This document shows, one piece after another, positions 58,961 through 64,000 of a DNA stretch of 64,000 nucleotides. Each line of letters starts with the position of its first letter. Position 1 is the first letter of the stretch. Under the pieces are notes generated by a model. It was not told the DNA's origin and did not search any database. It saw only the letters and a list, made by a program, of their open reading frames with translations. The stretch comes from Rhynchopus euleeides (taxonomy: Eukaryota; Euglenozoa; Diplonemea; Diplonemida; Diplonemidae), in NCBI GenBank assembly GCA_963210315.1, contig OY723309.1, positions 62,001 to 126,000 of the forward strand, read 5' to 3'. A program made the position numbers and the translations under genes.

Positions 58961-61279
58961 CTATTCGCCGTGCGCCCCCCACGGAACAGTGAAAGTCATC
59001 TCGAACACTGGCGGGCGGCACTCAGCCACCGACATTTTCAGCTTCTCCTCCAATGTGTTATTCGCAGGCCTCTTGTCCACCGCGCGCAGCACGTCGTCAG
59101 GCACAGCCCCGTCCGTGCACAACGCTAGCATTGCTTGGGACAGCAGGTCCTTTTTCTCCATGTCCTCCATCTCGTACATCCACTCCTGGGCATCCACCGT
59201 CTCGCTCTGCAGGACGTGATGGGCGAGCACAGTCTGCTGCTTGCCCGACCCACCCTTGGAGAGGACCTTTCCGACGGGCAGCGTCCTTCCGAACAGCGAC
59301 TCGGCGGTTTTGGGGTCCGTCAGCACCACGGGCATCGCCATGTGGTGCAGATACGTAGCGTACTCCAGCAGCTGCATCAACGGGCTGCCCGCGGCGTGGA
59401 TGGTGTACCCCCTGAGCGTCGCCGTGCCCAAGTTGCCGTGCTGGAACGGCCGCGCAACGAACGCACACGCCGCGGACATGCACGACATGACCTCCCACGC
59501 AAGGTCCGCGGCCCGAGCGGTCGGGTCTGAGCAGCGCGAGCTCATGTTCAGCGAGACAAACACAGTGTCGGCCGCAGCCGCGCTCCAGAGGTGTAGCACC
59601 GCGCGGTGCGCAGAGCACGTGCTCTGCAGAGCGGCCACTACGCTCTGCACAGCCTCTGGGACCAGCTTGCCCTTCTCCTCCACATCAAAGAGCCTGCAGG
59701 TCATGAGCACGCCTTTGACTTGCTGCAGCGTCCGGTCCGTCCGCTTCGCGTGAGGCACCACCGCCGACGGCGCGCGTGAGGTAGAAGCTGTCGTAGCCCG
59801 AGATCCCGAAGCAGTCGCGGAAGACTTGGTGCTGTCCTCTGTGTCGGTCGGCGGCTCGTCGTCTGGTGCGTCAAACAGCGTCTGCGGCAAATACGCCTTG
59901 TAGTCGCGCAAGGACTCCAGCGCGAACACCAGCCCCTGGCGCAGCTTCCCGACCTCTGCGATCTCCACGCAGCACAGCCCCCGCTCCACCTCCTCTGCCC
60001 TCCCCTGCGCCTCGTCCAGGCTGTACTCTGTCATCAGCGCAACAACCTCTGCCAGCCCCGCCAGGGGCGCCGGGATCAGCAGGAGCTCGAGCGCTCGGAT
60101 GAACAAGTCGAACAGGAGCACGCCTGAAGCAAACCCGATCAACAGGTACAGCGCCTTGTTCATGTCTTCTTCCACCGTTGCCTTGGGACGGAACCAGAGC
60201 AGGTAGATGTTTTGCAGTTGATCCTGCGGCGACTTCTGGAACAGCAACGCCTTCCGCACCCAGTGTCCGCGGATCTCCGTGAACGTGTCGACAGGCTGTG
60301 TGGTCATCTGTGACACGATGTCGCGCACCTCCTCGTCGAGATGCAGCACGTACCGCATGCATGGGTGCAGCGAGGAGTCGCTGTTCTGGGCCCCGCGGCA
60401 GTCCGTTGGTGGGTCCACACCTGCGACTCCGCGCCCTGCCATCACGATGCTCTGCGGGCCGGCGTCCATCTGCGCGACCAGCAGCTTCGCCTCTGTCTGG
60501 TAGTTGCGCATCATCTCCACCCACGGGTCGCTCACGATCGCCATCGTGAAGGTGAAGTGCATCGGTGCGGAGAACATCGGCAGGCTGAGGGGCGGGATCG
60601 CCGTGAACAGGTTGAAGTAGAAGAATGGCGTGTCGTCCGACGCGTACCAAATGCGTGGCGTCTGGTACTGCACGACGGTGTCCCCATGCTCTGCCCGCAT
60701 CGTGCGCACCTCCTCGACGCGACCGCTGTCCGAGTAGTTGTATATGTTCGCCAGTGCCACACGCGGGTTGCGCGTGATGTCCTGCGAGTAGGCGCTCACG
60801 CACGGGAAGGGCGGCCCGCACTGCGCCTCAGAGTTTGTGTCGTAGTCGTAGTGCGCCTGCACCCAGTCGTAGGATCCGTCCCTGCGCCGCTCGTGCCACG
60901 CCAGCTCGTAGATGTGGTCTGGCTCGCTCCCATTGGCTGTGTACCCACGCACACCGACCGTCTCCACCCCCTGCCTGTGCACATAGCAGTTCCACAGAAA
61001 GTGTTCGCGAATCCACTGCAGGAACTCCCCCTTGGTGCCGAAACGCACCCGCTTGAGGAGCTCGGCAGACTCAAACGAGATCCCCCTCGCTGTGGCAAAC
61101 ACCTCCTGCCCACGGTTCTTCACGTACTGGATGTCCGCCTTGCCGACCTCTTTCACAGTTGCCTCGATCACCTTCAGGCCTTCGTAGTACATCACCAGCC
61201 CGCCCGCAAGGGACGCAACCGTCGACACAAGGCCCGCAATCAGGAGCACATACTTCGACGACACCTGAGCCTTTGGCAT
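58961..61279 (-). CDS. Two-TM receptor-like protein with a degenerate class III cyclase-homology domain (772 residues)
   Basis: ATG at 61279 follows a likely trans-splice acceptor at 61309-61310. Seen: TM1 at about 10-29; a large presumed extracellular region of about 340 residues with Tyr/Trp-rich blocks, like double-Cache sensors; TM2 at about 376-400, followed by a HAMP-like helix; then a conserved-looking helix ending SLRDYKAYLPQTLF; a Ser/Thr/Ala-rich linker; and from about 515 a region with HGNLGTATLRGYTIHAAG, which resembles the GNlG...Y...G part of class III nucleotidyl cyclases. The metal-binding Asp motif near the domain start is not evident (MTCRLFDV in its place), so it may not be catalytic. 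Probable membrane receptor; ligand unknown. Tandem with the gene upstream at 61,642. Confidence 0.7.
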   Translation of the reverse strand: MPKAQVSSKYVLLIAGLVSTVASLAGGLVMYYEGLKVIEATVKEVGKADIQYVKNRGQEVFATARGISFESAELLKRVRFGTKGEFLQWIREHFLWNCYVHRQGVETVGVRGYTANGSEPDHIYELAWHERRRDGSYDWVQAHYDYDTNSEAQCGPPFPCVSAYSQDITRNPRVALANIYNYSDSGRVEEVRTMRAEHGDTVVQYQTPRIWYASDDTPFFYFNLFTAIPPLSLPMFSAPMHFTFTMAIVSDPWVEMMRNYQTEAKLLVAQMDAGPQSIVMAGRGVAGVDPPTDCRGAQNSDSSLHPCMRYVLHLDEEVRDIVSQMTTQPVDTFTEIRGHWVRKALLFQKSPQDQLQNIYLLWFRPKATVEEDMNKALYLLIGFASGVLLFDLFIRALELLLIPAPLAGLAEVVALMTEYSLDEAQGRAEEVERGLCCVEIAEVGKLRQGLVFALESLRDYKAYLPQTLFDAPDDEPPTDTEDSTKSSATASGSRATTASTSRAPSAVVPHAKRTDRTLQQVKGVLMTCRLFDVEEKGKLVPEAVQSVVAALQSTCSAHRAVLHLWSAAAADTVFVSLNMSSRCSDPTARAADLAWEVMSCMSAACAFVARPFQHGNLGTATLRGYTIHAAGSPLMQLLEYATYLHHMAMPVVLTDPKTAESLFGRTLPVGKVLSKGGSGKQQTVLAHHVLQSETVDAQEWMYEMEDMEKKDLLSQAMLALCTDGAVPDDVLRAVDKRPANNTLEEKLKMSVAECRPPVFEMTFTVPWGAHGE

Positions 61280-61340
61280 GTTGAGTGGGAGTCAGGTGTG
61301 TGTGTGACCTGCGCGGTGTGGTGTCGAACGCAAAGCAAAG
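61280..61340 (-). promoter_or_regulatory. Probable SL acceptor and 5' UTR of the cyclase-like gene
   Basis: On the minus strand a T/C-rich stretch (GCCTTTGCTTTGCG, then CACCACACCGCGCAG) ends in AG at 61310-61309, giving a 29-nt leader to the ATG. By analogy with other trans-splicing Euglenozoa this is where the SL would be added. The sequence alone cannot tell trans from cis splicing. Confidence 0.5.
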
Positions 61341-61641
61341 GCACAGCCCGAGCGGCTCGGCAAGGCAACGCGCCGGCCCCGACACGATTGCCGACGCGCA
61401 CAAAGGCTACAGCTTCGATCAGACCTGTGACTCCCCGTGAGCGCAGGAAACAGAACAGCGAGTTGCGGCGGCAAGGTAAGTGTATTGCTGCCTCTCTCAA
61501 GAACACACAAGCGAAAGTACGAAAACAGGTTGCAATGTTTGGAGCAATACGCCCGCGTACATTGTTCCTAGTGCTGGAGAAGTGACCCGGGTTAGATTCG
61601 GTGGGCGCTCATTCTCTTTCAAAGACTTTGTGCAACGTTGG

Positions 61642-63558
61642 CTAGCAGGTCTCTGGCCCATCCACACTGTTCAGAAACTTGTCTGCCTTCTCCCCCAAGA
61701 ACATCTTGACGGACTTCTCCTTTGCCAGAGTGTAGCAGTCCCACCACAGCCCATATTCAAAAGTCTCCGCAGTGCCACAGAACTCCACATCGAGGATCTG
61801 GAGCACACCAGAGGTCCGCACGAAGCTGTGCACTTCCTTGATGGACGTCACACACACACGCAGGAGGGTGAGCCACGGGTGTGTGGCCAGGAAGCGTGCG
61901 AGGACAGTCTCTGGCACCGGCACTGTCGAAGGCATCGACAGCTTGGTGAGCAGCGGAAATGACGACACGAAAGGGGCGTATGCGGCGGGGTCGACGATGC
62001 AATAATCGATCTCCAGTGAGCGGATGTGGTGTGGGTGGGGCGTCGTGAACGCTTCCTTCCCCAGGCGCTGAAAGCTGCAGCAAAGCGTCTCCAGGTCGGG
62101 CAGGTTCGCCCACATCCCAGCCATGGTCGCGCCATCGATAATTGCACCCTTGTCCTGCGTCACATTCGGCAACGTTGCATTCCTCTTGTTCATCATAAAT
62201 GCCCAGATGTGGCGAAGGCTGGTGCACCGCTCCGACACGTAGCGCATGCCTTCCGGTGTCATCCTGAAGCAGTTCGACACAGAGAAGAGACGCAGCTGCG
62301 CCCCGATGCGGCTGTCCGCCACAGCCTTCAGCGTGACGTCAGACAGACCTACGCAGGAGCTCATCGAGAGCTTCACGAGGCGCTCCGGGAACCCGTCAGC
62401 ACCGCCCGACACGAAAGCCTCGTCGGTCAGCTCCCTGTTCTTGCTGATGCTCAGTTCGGTGAGGTTCGGCAGGAAGTCCAGCAGCATGCGCAGGCCCGCG
62501 TCATCCAATCTGCCCACCCCGCTGACGGACAGGGAAGTGAGGGACTCCTTCACGGCGCTGAACTCCGTCACGATGGAACCGACCCCGCCCCCCACGAAGA
62601 ACCCTTGCGACAGCGCGTCCTTCCCGCCGTCCTCATCATCACCCAACCCTTCGTTGGGGTCTGTGTGGGGGCCCACGGACGCGTCCTCGTCGCGGTGTGC
62701 CTTCGGCACAAACGTGGGGACCTTCTTAATCTTGGTGCGCAGCTCTGCAAACAGGCTCGCGGCAGAGGGGACCGCCGGAGCGGGTGATGGGGATAGGTCC
62801 GGCGAGGTGGCCGCGTCATCTTCATCGTTCAACTTCGTGCAGTCGCGCAACACGAGCGACTTGAGCTTGCGGCACTTCTTCAGGATGCAGTGCAGCGAGT
62901 AGGGGTCAACAGGGGTGCTCGACAGGTCCAGGTGTTCCAGCCCTCCGACAAGCGGGCTCCGGGCAATCGCGAGAAAGCCTGCACGCGAGACGCTGTCGCA
63001 GGACACGAGCATCAGACGCTTGATGTTCCGAAACTTCGAGAGGTGCGTCTGGAGCGAGGCGTCCGACACATGCGACAGGGAGAGCTCCGTCAACGACTCT
63101 GCAGGCAGCGTGTCCCACGACAGCCCCCGCGGGATGGCGTTGCACTGCAGGCTCTGCAGGGATGTGAAGGCGGCACCCTCGCAGGGGCTGAACGTCACGA
63201 CGTTGAGCTGCTGGATGCGGGGTGCCATCTTCGTCAGAACCTCCCACACGCCGGGCCCCAGGTCGCACCCCATGAGCAAGCTCGAAGGGGGGTTTTCCAA
63301 GAGCTCGCTGTCAGCATTGTAGAGGCTGGCCACCTTCTTGGTAACTTCCTCTGTGGCGAGGAAGAGACGCTGCACGTTATACCACATCCACGTCGTCACA
63401 GTCAAGGGCTTGACCAGTTGCCTCTCCGTGATATACCACTCCGAGTTGCCTGCAGCGGCTGCCCACGTCTTCGACACGCGCCCCGCGCGGTGGCATTTGT
63501 CACTCGTTGAAGTGAAGCCCATCACCTGCCGCAGCACATCACTCGTGAGCCCCGACAT
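61642..63558 (-). CDS. F-box-like, leucine-rich repeat protein (638 residues)
   Basis: I choose the ATG at 63558 (MSGLTSDVLRQVMGF). The frame is open further to 63792, but that part crosses the splice acceptor at 63605 and reads as Pro/Arg-rich noise. Residues 1-45 look like an F-box (L..vL..vmgF...VSKTW). LRRs of the cysteine-containing/AMN1 kind follow at about 150-270 (LTELSLSHVSD, LKSLVLRDC) and about 345-470 (LTSLSVSG, LTELSISKNRELTD, LVKLSMSSC), split by an acidic, Ser/Pro-rich linker. Such proteins usually act as substrate receptors of SCF ubiquitin ligases; that role here is inferred. About 362 bp separate its stop from the next ATG. Confidence 0.75.
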   Translation of the reverse strand: MSGLTSDVLRQVMGFTSTSDKCHRAGRVSKTWAAAAGNSEWYITERQLVKPLTVTTWMWYNVQRLFLATEEVTKKVASLYNADSELLENPPSSLLMGCDLGPGVWEVLTKMAPRIQQLNVVTFSPCEGAAFTSLQSLQCNAIPRGLSWDTLPAESLTELSLSHVSDASLQTHLSKFRNIKRLMLVSCDSVSRAGFLAIARSPLVGGLEHLDLSSTPVDPYSLHCILKKCRKLKSLVLRDCTKLNDEDDAATSPDLSPSPAPAVPSAASLFAELRTKIKKVPTFVPKAHRDEDASVGPHTDPNEGLGDDEDGGKDALSQGFFVGGGVGSIVTEFSAVKESLTSLSVSGVGRLDDAGLRMLLDFLPNLTELSISKNRELTDEAFVSGGADGFPERLVKLSMSSCVGLSDVTLKAVADSRIGAQLRLFSVSNCFRMTPEGMRYVSERCTSLRHIWAFMMNKRNATLPNVTQDKGAIIDGATMAGMWANLPDLETLCCSFQRLGKEAFTTPHPHHIRSLEIDYCIVDPAAYAPFVSSFPLLTKLSMPSTVPVPETVLARFLATHPWLTLLRVCVTSIKEVHSFVRTSGVLQILDVEFCGTAETFEYGLWWDCYTLAKEKSVKMFLGEKADKFLNSVDGPETC

Positions 63559-63650
63559 CACTGGGGTAGAAGCGTAGAGAAGCGAGGGTCGGGCCCTTGT
63601 GTATCTGCGGTGGGGAGAAACGGGGTGGGGTTGGGACAAAAGGGATTTCA
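63559..63650 (-). promoter_or_regulatory. Probable SL acceptor and 5' UTR of the LRR gene
   Basis: Minus strand: a C/T-rich tract (TTTTGTCCCAACCCCACCCC, then GTTTCTCCCCACCGCAG) ends in AG at 63606-63605. This leaves a 46-nt leader before the ATG at 63558. It is the best acceptor in the window and supports the short start of the LRR protein. Confidence 0.6.
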
Positions 63651-63829
63651 AGAAAACTGGGGCTGGCCCCAGGAAAGCGAGGAGGGGGGACAGGGGAGCA
63701 AGGCTCGGGGCTGGTGAGGGTGGTAATCTGCCCTCCCATCGGGACTCCCCCCCCGCCTGCCGCTGCCGTAAGGGCCTCGCCGCAAATGGCAATCGAAGAA
63801 TGTGTCCCCCAATGGATCGGAAACAGGCA

Positions 63830-64000
63830 TCACCTCTGCTCGGGGATGTCCTCCAGCTTCATCTTCCGCTCCATCGCAGCCGAAGCTGTGGGGATAGCAA
63901 TCTCTTCCTGGCATTTCGTCAGTGCTTCGCTCAGGCTCTCGCAGCGGCTCTCCGCAAGCTGCTCCGACAGGTTCTCAGCAGCTGCCCCATTCATGCAACT
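63830..64000 (-). CDS. C-terminal 56 residues of an unknown protein, runs off the right edge
   Basis: Open frame from base 64000 to a TGA at 63832-63830, ending MERKMKLEDIPEQR. The rest is Glu/Ala/Leu/Ser-rich and probably helical (NLSEQLAESRCESLSEALT), as in a coiled coil. No family recognised. It is on the same strand as the two genes to its left, and 223 bp separate its stop from the LRR acceptor. Being open to the edge over only 57 codons, it could be chance. Confidence 0.45.
   Translation of the reverse strand, partial: SCMNGAAAENLSEQLAESRCESLSEALTKCQEEIAIPTASAAMERKMKLEDIPEQR

Noticed and set aside
61470-61490. Plus-strand splice donor AAG|GTAAGTGT
   Set aside because: It has no matching exon or gene on the plus strand; the surrounding genes are on the minus strand.

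Overview
The window is GC-rich nuclear DNA from a eukaryote, and most probably a diplonemid (Euglenozoa). The main reason is a 38-nt sequence at 6532-6569 (minus strand; repeated at 12474-12511 and 18416-18453). It starts CCAACGATTT, contains CTACAGTTTCTGTAC and ends CATTG, and it matches, as I remember it, the spliced leader (SL) that diplonemids trans-splice onto nuclear mRNAs. The three ordinary genes at the right end have no visible introns and lie head to tail on one strand. Pyrimidine tract + AG acceptors sit 29-46 nt before two of their start codons, which fits trans-splicing.

About 90% of the window (1-57,320) is a nest of related non-LTR retrotransposons with a restriction-like endonuclease (RLE). 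I name four families here. A is at 18,972-27,615 and 41,309-50,447. B is at 1-6,569, 30,397-32,931, 50,767-56,571 and in fragments. C is the host of the nest, 18,454-36,008. E is at 37,532-39,724. The shared polyprotein plan, pieced together from the copies, is: hydrophobic N-terminal helix; Cys-rich region; multi-spanning hydrophobic region; OTU-like cysteine protease 1; C2H2 and CxxC fingers; reverse transcriptase (RT); CCHC knuckle; RLE; degenerate OTU-like fold; RING-like finger; OTU-like protease with Cys and His kept; zinc ribbon; low-complexity linker; short conserved 'W-x2-LF' domain; basic RG-rich tail.

Layout. 1-6,233: B on the minus strand, whose 5' end carries the SL plus a partial second SL. 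4,437-22,260: a chimeric 5,942-bp unit (5' part of B, SL, piece of C, 5' part of A) in three head-to-tail copies without visible differences; the third continues into a complete 3' part of A. 18,454-36,008: element C, split by A (target duplication about 296 bp), by a 5'-truncated B (10-bp duplication) and by a 204-bp insert (9-bp duplication); the C frame is kept across every gap. 36,009-40,074: rearranged fragments of B, A, C and E. 40,095-41,310, 50,448-50,735 and 56,586-56,657: a 32-bp minisatellite into which A, B and a B tail are inserted. 57,321-58,960: intergenic DNA with short dispersed repeats. 58,961-64,000: three host genes on the minus strand (a receptor-like protein with a cyclase-homology domain, an F-box/LRR-like protein, and the C-terminus of an unknown protein).

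Copies of A, and of B, differ by only a few residues and by codon-repeat lengths, and their frames are open, so both families look recently active. RT and RLE would do target-primed insertion, and the OTU domains could process the polyprotein or remove ubiquitin. The N-terminal signal-like and membrane regions have no obvious role in a retrotransposon. All family and function names rest on motifs read by eye.
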